From contig OY821751.1 of NCBI GenBank assembly GCA_963682055.1, positions 4,030,001 through 4,094,000 of the forward strand: a DNA stretch of 64,000 bases, written 5' to 3'. The translations under genes were made by a program, and so were the position numbers. Shown here one piece after another: positions 12,480 through 21,617 of this stretch. The notes below the pieces were generated by a model, which did not search any database, was not told the origin of the DNA, and saw nothing but the letters and a program-made list of their open reading frames with translations. Source of the DNA: Primula veris. Its lineage: Eukaryota > Streptophyta > Magnoliopsida > Ericales > Primulaceae. Position 1 is the first letter of the stretch; each line of letters begins with the position of its first letter.

Positions 12480-13010
12480 TCAAATATTGAAATTCTATGT
12501 ATCTAGTTGTAATTTTGATCGATAAATAATTTATATCTATATTGTCGAAATAAAAAATTTTAAAGTTAATTACATAATTCAAATGTTAAACTATGTAAAA
12601 AAAATTTAAAAATTTATATTTCAACAATTTAATCACGAGATATTTGTCGGTCAAAATTGGACGTAGATATAGGATTGGGTTCGGTCCGGTTCAGTTAGGT
12701 TTTTAGCAAAACCGAAACCCAGCATATTTTTCGGTTCGGTTTTTTTCGGTTTCGGTTTTTTTATTTTTTGGACCGAACCGGACTGGGTTTTTTCGGTTTT
12801 TCAGTTATGTTTTGGTTATTTTCGGTCTTTTTGGGTTTTTTTGGGTTTCAGTCTTTTCCGGTTCGGTTTTATTGAAAATCGAAACCGACCCGAAAATTTT
12901 TCGGCTTTTCGATTTCGGTCTTTTTCTGTTCGATTATCGGTCCGGTTCGGTTTTTCCGGTTTTTCGCCCTGCACTGCGTAGATACATGTAACATCAATAT
13001 TTTGAAATGG
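12480..13010. mobile_element. Inverted-repeat element interrupted by a hAT-like insertion
   Basis: The left segment (AATATTGAAATTCTATGTATCTAG...TTTTGATCG) and the right segment (CGGTCAAAATTGGACGTAGATA, resumed after the insertion as CATGTAACATCAATATTTTG) are imperfect inverted repeats. The right arm is split by the 307-bp insertion at 12670-12976. Ends approximate. Confidence 0.45.
12670..12976. mobile_element. Small hAT-like element built of CGGTT repeats, with 8-bp target duplication
   Basis: The segment is almost entirely variations of CGGTTCGGTTTTT. It is flanked by the 8-bp direct repeat CGTAGATA (12662-12669 and 12977-12984), the hAT-type duplication length. Left end TAGGATTGGG and right end GCCCTGCACTG are weak inverted repeats. 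Non-coding. Confidence 0.6.
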
Positions 13011-13466
13011 ATTGTGTATATGCTAAATGAAATACTAGAAGTCGTTTAATTTCTACATAAATTGTAAAACGTAAGTAGCACTTATAAAATAACTTTTAAT
13101 AATAAATCAAGTTGAATTAGATATGCAAATTATACTCTTATAAATTGCATTAACCTTAGTTTAAAGCAGGTTTAGAAAATGATTACATTAGCAGTTGAAT
13201 GAATGAACAAAGTTAAAGCAGATAATCGAGTGATTGTTGACAAACTATGCATAATATCTTGCTAATTTGTTTCTTTCGACAAGTTTTTTTGGATTTTACG
13301 AACCCATATATGATGATATATGGCATAACATTTTATTTAAATCGGATGGAAAGATAGCAACAACTTCCTTATTCGACAAAGTTGATATTCACGTTTTAAC
13401 GTATGTATTATAATTTTTTGGAGAAGATTATAAAATTAAATGTTTCAAAAATGGAACATATTAGAA

Positions 13467-13550
13467 CCTAAGAAGTATACCACCACGCTCACAATTAAGG
13501 TTTGATCATGTTACCTCCAAAAAGAGTGTTATTAATTAAGAAAAGATAGA
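13467..13550 (+). mobile_element. Degenerate tRNA-derived SINE, second copy
   Basis: AGTATACCACCACGCTCAC, a decayed box B (GGTTTGATC), then TTACCTCCAAAAAGAG and an A-rich end match, in order, the well-preserved SINE at 42749-42862. Several deletions and substitutions show it is older. Confidence 0.55.
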
Positions 13551-15751
13551 GTAGTATGTACGTAACAGGATATACGTACGTCCTTTATTTTTCAACTTCG
13601 TTCCGAAAATAAAACAAATCATGTGAGTACAAGGCTACAAGCAGTGTCTAATAACACTATATTATTGATTTTATAAATTTTGGTGTAAAAACACTTTCTT
13701 GCATTTTAAAATTTTAATTTGTTTTTTGTGACTATATATATTAATTTATATTGGGTTTTTTAAGTTACTTAATGAAAAAAATAGATTTATTTTTATTTAA
13801 AAGCCGAAAATTGACGGGACAGTGAAACTAACGTCGTAACTTATTCGAACTAATTTTTCCTCAGTTTGGAACGCTGTGATTACTCAGCCTGTGAGTAGTT
13901 GAGTTTTTTCGTTGTTCTTGATTGGTTCGGTTAATATAAGTAGTGAGTCTAGTGACTCACATAATTTTGTTTATATCTGGAAAACAAATAAAGTGCTTAC
14001 CGAAATGTATTCGTAATAGGCCTATATAATTAAGTAAAGAAATATTCAATTATGATAAATAATAGTAATTACATAGTTATGTTTACTGGATTGCAGTGGA
14101 GGCCGTGAGGGGTGTAGGAGGTGCGACCGTATCGTATCTCACGATTCTGATGTATTTTCAGGGCTCCATAAGCAGAGGGAAGCCAGAATTTCGATTGAGC
14201 GGAGACACAATAAAATGTATATATATCTTATTTTTTTAGATATGATAAACGTTTCGCAAACGATGTTCCCAGGTCTCCAATATTCTCCCCTGATTGGTTA
14301 AATTGAGCGATAACAATAAAATATCAATTGTATTTTAATAAATTCAGATAATGTAGTTTATTTATATCTAGTACAAGATTTTGAGAAACTGTACAATGTT
14401 TATAGAATATTTTTTTTGTAAAAACGAAACACATAAAAAATGTTATTTATCACAACATATAATACACAAATAATAGTACCAATGTAATATTTTTACAAAA
14501 AGTCAAAATATGATAATTTCTCATGTGCAGATTCGAACAAACAAACAACCAGCACATCAAAGACTCTGATTTTAACATTGACCCATTATGCTACATTATA
14601 CTTTGATTAACAAATACATATAAAATAATAGTTTTTCAAATTCCAACGGATGCTACATCTCTTACTGGGCGTACATTGGCTCCGTCCCTGTTCACAAGAT
14701 CGACTAAAAACAATAAATATGTATAAAAAAACTATACTTTTGACTATATGCTAGTAAAAAAAATTACAAGTGAAAAAGCATAATTCTTTTTATATTAATG
14801 AATTTTTTTTTAGAATTAATATTCAATTAAACTACTATTAATATATATTATATAAAAAAATTATACTTGAACAACAATCGAAAAAAAACCCTTTTTTTTT
14901 TTTTTTTCCGTATTGAGTAACAAAAATTTCAGGTCCGCCCTCTCTCATCCATTGACATTATGGTGAGGAATGTAATGCTCAAATGTTGAGTCACACTTCC
15001 ACTTTACATATACTATGAAAATGAAAGTGTGTGTGTGTGTGTCCACCTTGCCATACAATAGCATATCGTTACCCTTATAATAATCAGAACGGTCCTAAAA
15101 ATTGAGGTGTCAATTTTGGCAGATATCGTTTTCCCATATTGTTTTGGTCCTACCTTAGTTGAAAAAGGAGGATACATCTGTTAAGGTAGTGTCTTTATGC
15201 TGTCAGTGTTTTATAAATTCGGATCTATGTTTGGTGTCTTAATATTTTTAAGATAGTTAATTTGTCCTATATTTTTTAGTATCATTTGATCAAAATCAAT
15301 CTAATCTAATGGTAAAAAAAACTATGAAAAAAAGTTTTGGTTTTAAGGTTTTGGAATGAACACCGAACGAATAACAATACCGTGAATCCGGTCTACTATT
15401 ATTTAGGGTGTATCACCTACTAAAAACCTAACATTTATTAATAAACCCAGAAATAACTAGGCTAAAATTAATTTAAAATTAAAAGTAAAAAATACTAAAA
15501 AACTAACATATATTAATGAAATAAAAAATATTTAACCTAATTCAAAATTAAAACTAAAAAATACTATTTGGTTGAACACCTAAATAATAGTGCACTCATA
15601 TAATTGTTTTTCCGTAATATACATAATTTTTTCCAAATTCTTTATTGACCCTGGGATGAGTTTACATTTGATCTAATAAGTTTAAAAAAATCATGACAGA
15701 CTGTTCTGAAAAAAACAAGTCAGCTAAAACCAATCTTATAAATCAAGTTTA

Positions 15752-15900
15752 AGTCTCGTACTTCAAAAAACAGAGTTGTTATTTGAAAAGTAAACTCCCT
15801 TTTACAAAAGGAAAGTCTGTTTTGTAGTCGCAAGGATCGACTGTTGGTTTTTTTAAAAAATTTCCTATGCTATCCGTAGTTAAGTTTAGATACTTTATGA
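15752..15900 (+). repeat. Left arm of the large inverted-repeat element hosting the retrotransposon
   Basis: Sequence from AGTCTCGTACTTC through CTATGCTATC is the imperfect reverse complement (roughly 80% by eye) of 34235-34369. The arms now lie 18 kb apart because the 17.4 kb retrotransposon is inserted between them. This indicates an older DNA transposon with long terminal inverted repeats. No coding capacity is seen, and the outer target duplication could not be identified. Confidence 0.55.
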
Positions 15901-15942
15901 TACATTATTATAGAAACAACTAGTTCACCGAAGGTTGTACTT

Positions 15943-16093
15943 TGAGGGAGTAAGTTTTTGCTCAAAATGGTACTTGGAGCGGAGTATTTAGGTGAAATGG
16001 GCAAATACGCATTATAAAGTTAATACGGTTTCAAATTCGTTGATTGGTATTCTCATTGCATCTATGGTTTATTGTATTTGACGGGAAAGGAAC
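15943..16093 (+). repeat. 151-bp direct duplication flanking the retrotransposon, left copy
   Basis: Identical base for base to 33541-33691. It runs from TGAGGGAGTAAG to GGGAAAGGAAC and abuts the left LTR directly. It is derived from the 238-bp tandem unit seen at 33565 onwards. Confidence 0.85.
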
Positions 16094-16661
16094 TGATAAA
16101 GCCATAACTTTGGTCGGTCGCGTTAGGCTTTTCAACAATGATATAATGGTAAATTAACCGTGAATAAAGGACACTTCCTGATCTTTATTAATGCTCGGAT
16201 TATTATCCTTGTTTGGACTATTACATTTGCTCGGATTAGTATTTCGGTTTTACAATTATGCTCGATATGGCTATTTAATCTCTCGTCTTGATCTTTCTCC
16301 TCTTTTATTCGGTGCTCAGCTGTCTTTTCTCGGTTTATTTTTCGAAGTGATATGCTTTGGTTAGTTTATCTCTTTTCTTAACTTCTCTCTATATTTTTTG
16401 GATAGATTTTCTGGTCCTTTTCTAGGAGGGGTAGTTGGCTATTTATAGGCAACTGCGCCTTCTAGGATATTGACAAATGTCTTCATCCCAGTGATTTTTC
16501 AGACATGGGTCCCCATTTGATTGGGCTTGGGCTTTTGGTAGTAACACCTCTATTCCTATAAAAAGTATGAGATGACCCATTTAAGCGTTGGATACCCATT
16601 TATAAAGTGGGTTGATTATTACCCGAATAAAACATTCGGGTCTAATTTTTATGTTCTATCA
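16094..16661 (-). repeat. 3' LTR of the Tat retrotransposon
   Basis: On the plus strand it reads TGATAAAGCC ... TTCTATCA, 568 bp, with intact TG/CA ends. In element sense it contains a TATA box (CTATAAATAGCC, at about 16437-16449). It differs from the other LTR at five positions that I can see, four of them transitions. Just outside (16662 onward) the element-sense strand is purine-leaning (GAGGAAGTCAGGGAG), a plausible but weak polypurine tract. Confidence 0.92.
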
Positions 16662-16843
16662 AGTGCTCCCTGACTTCCTCGGCGTGGTTTCCATGTCGGG
16701 GGAGTCATGTTTGGTTGGTCGATAACGTTACTTCGGTCTTGTCCTTCCCAATGCTTCATCGAGAAACGCAATAGACTTATGACGGTTCCTAGGGGGGCAC
16801 ATTTAATGTTTCATATCTAATATCTTTATTCGAGGAAAAATCC

Positions 16844-16850
16844 TATAAAG
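16844..16850 (+). promoter_or_regulatory. TATA box of antisense minigene 1
   Basis: TATAAAG, 61 bases before the ATG at 16905, followed by a C-rich leader (GGGGTGTGCTCCCCCC). Spacing fits a plant core promoter with a very short 5'UTR. Confidence 0.55.
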
Positions 16851-16904
16851 GGGTGTGCTCCCCCCATACTTAGGCATTTTACTTACTAATTTGCTCGTGA
16901 CATA

Positions 16905-17225
16905 ATGGCTTCTTCAGGTTCTACTGGTGAGAGCTCCTTTAATTATATTTCATATTTAGAAACGGAAATCAAGAAATCTCGTACCGCGAATAAGAAACTC
17001 GTGGCCAAGGTTTCAGACTATAAGAAAAGGTTGTCTAACATGGATTCTGATCATCATGTGACGATGGCCGATCGGGATTGGGCCTACGAGCATATAAAGA
17101 AGCTCGAGGCTAATCTGGTCAAGCAGAAGGCAGCAAAAAGGGCCTATAAGCTTGCCTTCAAGGAGTTGCATGCTCGGTCTAAACCGAGTTCGGATGACGA
17201 TGAAGAAGGCTCTTCCTCGAAATAA
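16905..17225 (+). CDS. Antisense minigene 1: small coiled-coil protein (106 aa)
   Basis: The ORF begins MASSGSTGESS. Residues about 15-85 are strongly helical and charged with heptad spacing (SYLETEIKK, LVAKVSDYKKRL, HIKKLEANLVKQ). It ends in an acidic/Ser tail (DDDEEGSSSK). Near the C-terminus it shares the block KRAYKLAFKE.HARSK with minigene 2, so the two are paralogues. It has its own TATA box upstream and AATAAA at 17305-17310. It lies inside the retrotransposon on the strand opposite to gag-pol. Function unknown; not a known retroviral protein. Confidence 0.65.
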   Translation: MASSGSTGESSFNYISYLETEIKKSRTANKKLVAKVSDYKKRLSNMDSDHHVTMADRDWAYEHIKKLEANLVKQKAAKRAYKLAFKELHARSKPSSDDDEEGSSSK

Positions 17226-17304
17226 TTAGTCTTTTGTAATTTCTGTCGTAATTTCTCTTGAATGGGGAGTCTTCTCCTCAGTTGTAATCGAAGTTTTTGA
17301 AATT

Positions 17305-17310
17305 AATAAA
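17305..17310 (+). terminator. Poly(A) signal of antisense minigene 1
   Basis: AATAAA 80 bases after the stop codon, in a T-rich context typical of plant 3' ends. Confidence 0.4.
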
Positions 17311-17471
17311 ATATTTCCCTTTCCTTGTTCTTGTCTGTTTATCTTCTTGATGTCTTTTTGGATGACTTTAATTGGACTTAGAACTGTGGTTAATTCGCCT
17401 TAAATGTTCTTGGGAAGTTCAAGAGGTTGTATTTATTTGAGATGACCTTTGATCTACTCCTTGTTTCTTCT

Positions 17472-17478
17472 TATAAAA
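17472..17478 (+). promoter_or_regulatory. TATA box of antisense minigene 2
   Basis: TATAAAA followed by GGGGACTGTCCC, 57 bases before the ATG at 17529. Placement is nearly the same as in minigene 1. Confidence 0.55.
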
Positions 17479-17528
17479 GGGGACTGTCCCAGTATTCTTT
17501 ATGCAGTTCATTCTTTATTAACGAACAA

Positions 17529-17867
17529 ATGGCTTCTCCTCTTGAAAACTATGGTGACAACCTTCCTGAATACGTTGCCCGTCTGGAAGAGGAAGTTCAG
17601 AAGGTGCGTTATCTCGAGAAGAGGGTTGCCCGGCTGTCAGTGGAAGCTCGTCGGGCCGCCGAACTAGACGAGCGATTGGATGCCCTAGAGAAGGAGCACC
17701 AGAGGTCTTTGCTCGACAGTATTCGTGCTCGTGCCCGGATCAAAGAGCTCGAGGCCTCCAGAGATAGGCAGCTTGCTTCCAAGAGGGCTTACAAATTGGC
17801 CTTTAAGGAAGTGTATGCTCGGTCGAAAAGGAAGCCGAATGACGAAGCGGGCCCTTATATGAAATGA
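17529..17867 (+). CDS. Antisense minigene 2: small coiled-coil protein (112 aa)
   Basis: Starts at the ATG at 17529, the first after the TATA box; the upstream in-frame extension has no support. The protein begins MASPLENYGDN and is a long Arg/Glu/Leu-rich coiled coil (ARLEEEVQKVRYLEKRVARL, ERLDALEKEHQ). It ends with KRAYKLAFKEVYARSKRK, the block shared with minigene 1. AATAAA lies at 17929-17934. It looks like a diverged tandem duplicate of minigene 1. Confidence 0.65.
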   Translation: MASPLENYGDNLPEYVARLEEEVQKVRYLEKRVARLSVEARRAAELDERLDALEKEHQRSLLDSIRARARIKELEASRDRQLASKRAYKLAFKEVYARSKRKPNDEAGPYMK

Positions 17868-17928
17868 TTTTATTGTTTTCATTGTATTTCCTCTTTGTGC
17901 TTCTTCTGTAACGAAGTATCAACCAATC

Positions 17929-17934
17929 AATAAA
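17929..17934 (+). terminator. Poly(A) signal of antisense minigene 2
   Basis: AATAAA (in CAATCAATAAAG) 62 bases after the stop codon. Confidence 0.4.
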
Positions 17935-17999
17935 GATTTCTTTTTCTTGTTTATATCTGAATTACTTTCCCAATGCAATTTATTTTGACTGCGCACGCT

Positions 18000-18330
18000 T
18001 GTGGCCTCATTAATGCTTTTCTTGGGCCTTGCGTTTGATCTTATCCATTGGACCTTCTTACTCTATATATCTAGGGACCAATAGGATTTCTTGAGCCTTG
18101 TGCATAAAAAATCTTATTCACCAGAGTTTTCTTGAGCCTTGCGCAAAAGATCTGGGATATTTATTTGAACCGCTGCCCTTCCCAAAAACGACGCGTGTTT
18201 CAATGCCATTATTACTTACTCCCTTTAAATATTGGTAAGAATCCAAACGTTTCTTGAACAGGAGTGGCTTTTAATTACTCACGCTCTTTAGAGTCTTTTG
18301 GGAATCCAAACGTTTTTCTTGAACAAACAC
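18000..18330 (+). repeat. Short promoter-side repeats upstream of antisense minigene 3
   Basis: The word TTTCTTG(G/A)GCCTTG(C/T)G occurs three times (about 18018, 18089 and 18130). AATCCAAACGTTT..CTTGAACA occurs twice (about 18241 and 18303). Both lie in the spacer between minigenes 2 and 3 and could be duplicated regulatory words; this is inference. Confidence 0.4.
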
Positions 18331-18409
18331 CTCTTTTGAGTGCCATTGCTTCTGAATACCCATTGGCGAACGGTTGCGACTCTCAATCCCAACCCTCATC
18401 AAATGGATC

Positions 18410-18417
18410 TATAAATA
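18410..18417 (+). promoter_or_regulatory. TATA box of antisense minigene 3
   Basis: TATAAATA, 92 bases before the ATG at 18502. Confidence 0.5.
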
Positions 18418-18501
18418 CCTGCTTACAGCATGGTTACATCCACACTTCTCATCATATTATTTTCCCCCATATATAGACCCTCATCTTATAATTTCCCTAA
18501 G

Positions 18502-18795
18502 ATGTCTGGTCCTTTCACCCAATCAGCATTAGCTTTGCAAGTGGAGGCCTTTGAAGCCTCCTATAACCATGTACAAAGGCTGTTGAGGGATGCCGAGGAG
18601 GAATTGAAGGTGATGCGTTATCACCATACCGAGATGGTTCGGGAATTAACTTGGCTAATATCCGAACTGGCTTACTGCCGACGTGCTCGTCAGGCTTTAG
18701 TCGAAGAGAATGAGATGCTAAGGGGGAACCCGACACTGAGGGACAGGGATGTCTCTGCCGGGCCCTCTCATCGATACCGATCGACTTCCCCCTAA
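18502..18795 (+). CDS. Antisense minigene 3: small coiled-coil protein (97 aa)
   Basis: Start chosen at the ATG of MSGPFTQSA, which follows the TATA box; minigene 4 also starts MSGP. Residues about 12-75 are helical and heptad-like (ALQVEAFEASYNHVQRLL, AEEELKVM, ARQALVEENEML). The C-terminus is Arg/Ser-rich. No recognised domain. It is followed by a very long pyrimidine tract instead of an obvious poly(A) signal. Confidence 0.55.
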   Translation: MSGPFTQSALALQVEAFEASYNHVQRLLRDAEEELKVMRYHHTEMVRELTWLISELAYCRRARQALVEENEMLRGNPTLRDRDVSAGPSHRYRSTSP

Positions 18796-19320
18796 CCTTC
18801 CCCCTTCTTTTCCCTTTTTCTCTGCTTTTCCCCATCTTTTCCCATCTCTTCCTTTTTCTTCTTTTTTTTTTTATTTCTCCGTTTCCATCATTTCTTCCTC
18901 TTCCTCTCTTGTGTTATTTTTTTATACTCTGTTTTCTCGTACTTTTTATTTTTTTCTTTTCCCGTTTCTTTTTTATTTCATTGACTTCCTTTTTAGTTGT
19001 CTGTCTCCTTCACCTCTTTATCTTCTTCTCATCTGTTTTTCTTCTGTGCCTCCTCTTTCTTTTTCTTCATCTTCTCTCCCATCACTCTTTTTCTTTTTTC
19101 TCTTTTTTTTTTTTTTTTTGCACCACTACGATGTAACAATCAGCCCTGTGATCCAAAGGGTTTTGTGTTACATTTAGGGTTGGTCATTTTTCTTTTTGAC
19201 TCTTCTTTCTTATCACTTCTTCTTTTCTTGCACTCTTCTTCTTTTCCTCTTCTTGCTTTTCCTTTCTCTTTCTTCTTACTTTATCTTTTTGGCGTCTCCT
19301 GCTCACTTGGTCAGCTGATA
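18796..19320 (+). repeat. Long pyrimidine-rich tract
   Basis: About 500 bases are composed almost wholly of C and T on the plus strand (TTTTTC, CTTCTT and TCCTCTTCC words), interrupted only near 19125-19180. Open frames in it (Phe/Leu/Ser-only translations) are compositional artefacts. It follows minigene 3. Confidence 0.75.
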
Positions 19321-19356
19321 TAGTTGATCCTTTGCCTGATCTTCTGTACTAGCTCT

Positions 19357-19445
19357 TCTCGGATGTAATAGATCTTTTCGGATGTAATAGGTTTTTATCT
19401 CGGATGTAATAGGTTTTTATCTCGGATGTAATAGACCTTGATGTA
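19357..19445 (+). repeat. Short tandem repeat of CTCGGATGTAATAGGTTTTTAT
   Basis: Four to five consecutive imperfect copies of a 20-25 bp unit containing CGGATGTAATAG. It is probably in the 3' region of minigene 3, just before a T-rich plant-type 3' end (ATTAATGAAAAG at about 19490). Confidence 0.6.
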
Positions 19446-19752
19446 ATATTGTCTATTGATGTAATGAACAATGATGTATTCCATCTTCATTAATGAAAAG
19501 TATTTTTGCCCTTTTATTTTTGCGTTTCTTTTTATATTGTACCTGTGGTTTGTTGTTTGTCTGGAATCTAGATCTTTGAATATCTCGTCTTTATTTCTTC
19601 TGCACTGTAGTCTCAGATGTCAGTAGATGTCCCCATCACTGTCAAACATATGTGCATGCTCCCTAGTAGGTCAGGAAATGTACATGCCCCCCAGCGTGTC
19701 AGGAAATATGCAATTTCCCAAGCAAGGTCATAAAATATCATACTCTCCGTTC

Positions 19753-19760
19753 TATAAGTA
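19753..19760 (+). promoter_or_regulatory. TATA box of antisense minigene 4
   Basis: TATAAGTA, 103 bases before the ATG at 19856. It is preceded by a repeated word around GTCAGGAAATGTACATGCC (about 19670-19705). Confidence 0.45.
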
Positions 19761-19855
19761 CTTCTCTTTTCTTTGGTAGTTTATCATCTCTTTTTTGTTT
19801 TTGCTTCTCTCTTCCTCAGCCCTTTATTTTCTTCCGTACTAAACAATTTCCCAGA

Positions 19856-20335
19856 ATGTCTGGACCTGTGGTGAGATATCATGCTCAGATGAAGGGCTTG
19901 GACACTGAGGTATCTCGGGTCCGCCGTCGGATGGCAAGGCTTGAGAAAGAGTATGGCGTTTTGGCCTTGAGCTTGTTCGGCTCTTATCCCGAAGAGACGG
20001 TGAAGTGGACCGAGATCTCGGCACTGAGTCGCCAGCTCGATCACTTGTTGCTGCAGAGAAACCATCTGGCCAACTCCTGGTATGATGCCGAGGAAATTTG
20101 GGACCATTCGCAAGATGAGTTTGACAACTCTCCTCAAGGCCTAGCTAGCATAATGGTAAAGAATACTCGGCTCGTGGAGCGCGTCAGGGTTCTTACTACG
20201 GAAAACAACAGGCTCTCCTCGGAGAATGACGATTTGGTCGCCATGAACGATTCCTACCAAGCTCGGTTGAATTGTTCTGCTCGTATTGCTTTCTCTCAGT
20301 CTGGCAGTTCGGTTTTTCCACCCATTGATCCTTAG
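19856..20335 (+). CDS. Antisense minigene 4: coiled-coil protein (159 aa)
   Basis: Begins MSGPVVRYHAQ. There are two helical regions: about 12-40 (VSRVRRRMARLEKEY) and about 95-135 (RLVERVRVLTTENNRLSSEN), the second a canonical heptad pattern. The middle contains WYDAEEIWDH. The C-terminus is Ser/Pro-rich. Longest of the five minigenes. No recognised domain; it shares the MSGP start with minigene 3. Confidence 0.6.
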   Translation: MSGPVVRYHAQMKGLDTEVSRVRRRMARLEKEYGVLALSLFGSYPEETVKWTEISALSRQLDHLLLQRNHLANSWYDAEEIWDHSQDEFDNSPQGLASIMVKNTRLVERVRVLTTENNRLSSENDDLVAMNDSYQARLNCSARIAFSQSGSSVFPPIDP

Positions 20336-20478
20336 ATTGGGCTGGTTTTCTTATGTATTTCCCCTTTTGCCATTTGTGTTTTATCTTCTGTATTTGACGA
20401 ATCAGTTGTATCTTTTCGTATCTCGTGCCTGTCTTGTGAACCATTGTAACGCTTCGTATTTTGTGCCTTTTGATTCTC

Positions 20479-20486
20479 TATAAATG
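20479..20486 (+). promoter_or_regulatory. TATA box of antisense minigene 5
   Basis: TATAAATG followed by CTCCC, 75 bases before the ATG at 20554. Confidence 0.5.
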
Positions 20487-20553
20487 CTCCCTATTGCCTG
20501 TATCTCATTATCAATTTCTACCTCTCTTGTTTTATAATTTGCTTTTGCATGAG

Positions 20554-20916
20554 ATGGCTCCCATCACTAGGTCTGCCTCCAAAAAGAAAGCCCTTATGGA
20601 AGAGGAGCCTACCTTTTTGCTACCTCATCCCCCTGGCTTTGGGGAGGAGGATTTGACTCCTCTTCAACTAAAAGAAATTGAGATGTTATGGCTGAAACAT
20701 GATCTCATGTGTGCTCGGACTGAAGCAAGGAGGTTTAAACAATATTGGGACGAGGAGGGCACTGCTCGTTTCAAGGCCGAGCAAAAATGCGAGTCTCAGT
20801 CTTACGCCTTGAAACAGGCTGAGATGGCGATTTCTCGTTTGGTTAGGGAGAAGGAGCGTCTGGAGGAACTTTTGGCGAAGAGGGATGTTGCTATGGGGGA
20901 TAGTTCGAAAAAGTAG
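20554..20916 (+). CDS. Antisense minigene 5: coiled-coil protein (120 aa)
   Basis: Start chosen at the ATG of MAPITRSASKKK; the frame upstream is hydrophobic, AT-rich and lies before the TATA-defined leader. The protein has a basic N-terminus, then a Pro-rich linker (LLPHPPGFGEEDL). A charged coiled coil follows from about residue 40 to the end (LKEIEMLWLKHDLM, AEMAISRLVREKERLEELL). AATAAA lies at 20972-20977. Function unknown. Confidence 0.62.
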   Translation: MAPITRSASKKKALMEEEPTFLLPHPPGFGEEDLTPLQLKEIEMLWLKHDLMCARTEARRFKQYWDEEGTARFKAEQKCESQSYALKQAEMAISRLVREKERLEELLAKRDVAMGDSSKK

Positions 20917-20971
20917 GATGGGTGTATTTTCTTTTTCTGTTGTATTGTTTGTGTTTCCCCCTTTGTGGATG

Positions 20972-20977
20972 AATAAA
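20972..20977 (+). terminator. Poly(A) signal of antisense minigene 5
   Basis: AATAAA (in GATGAATAAAAC) 55 bases after the stop codon. Confidence 0.4.
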
Positions 20978-21617
20978 ACTTGTCTTGCATTTGATTCTGT
21001 CCTATTTTATTTCCTGTTTGCTTCTCTTTTATGTTTCTGATCATACACCGAACAATATGCCCGGTTATCCCCCCGGAGAACGTTGTTAGACTTGATGCTC
21101 TCTGCCATCAAGCTAGAAACGGTCTTCGTCCACCTTGTTCGGTGTGCCCTTGTGGTAAGGATTGGTTTGGGAGTCGAGGAACTTTAATCGGGGGATATTC
21201 TCGGTGTGATAGTAGTGGTAGCGTATGTGAGAAGCTTTTCGTGGTAGGGTCCACTGGCCGTTTATTTAGGTCTAATGATGTGAACTGCCTTGGGTAGTGG
21301 GATACGCGCTGACGTGGCGAAATCTGGAGCGTTTATATGTTAAAAAGAGCAGCGGTTGTTGACTTTCGTATGGTTGGAAAAAGGTAAACCTCTGTTACAC
21401 GAAAGGACGGTTATTATTTTATTCCTTTTGTGACTCCACTCCTTTCTATTATGCCAAGTAATCCTGTTTATTTTTATCACAGAATTCGCTGAAGAAAATA
21501 TCTCTCTCTCTCTAAAGCATATTCTTCCCGCCAAAAAGGAAAAAAGTTCGGCCGCTTGATCTAGGGTTTCGTGGTTTTGTTGGAAGACTTGCTGCTGTTC
21601 ACGCTTGCTTGCTCATA
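20978..21617 (+). promoter_or_regulatory. Spacer and probable promoter/leader of the antisense Transposase_28-like gene
   Basis: No ORF of note. Moderately GC-rich, with a CT-microsatellite (ATATCTCTCTCTCTCT, about 21498) just before the first coding exon, as is common in plant leaders. A TATA-like TTATATG lies near 21333. Inference only. Confidence 0.35.

Larger units (their letters stand above)
11716..15941. other. Gene-free interval between PP2C and the retrotransposon
   Basis: Contains the PP2C promoter side, a nested inverted-repeat/hAT-like element (about 12480-13010), a degenerate SINE (about 13467-13550), a possible repeat remnant at 14095-14220, another dispersed repeat (about 15370-15480), a (GT)n run at about 15029, and the left arm of the inverted-repeat element that hosts the retrotransposon. 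No coding region is supported. Confidence 0.6.

Noticed and set aside
16662..16690. A primer binding site next to the left LTR, which would make the element plus-strand
   Set aside because: The sequence does not match a tRNA 3' end. The clear tRNA-Asp-type site is next to the right LTR, and gag-pol read on the minus strand.
18749..19323. Plus-strand open frames of Phe/Leu/Ser-only protein
   Set aside because: Products of the pyrimidine tract; no true membrane protein features beyond composition.
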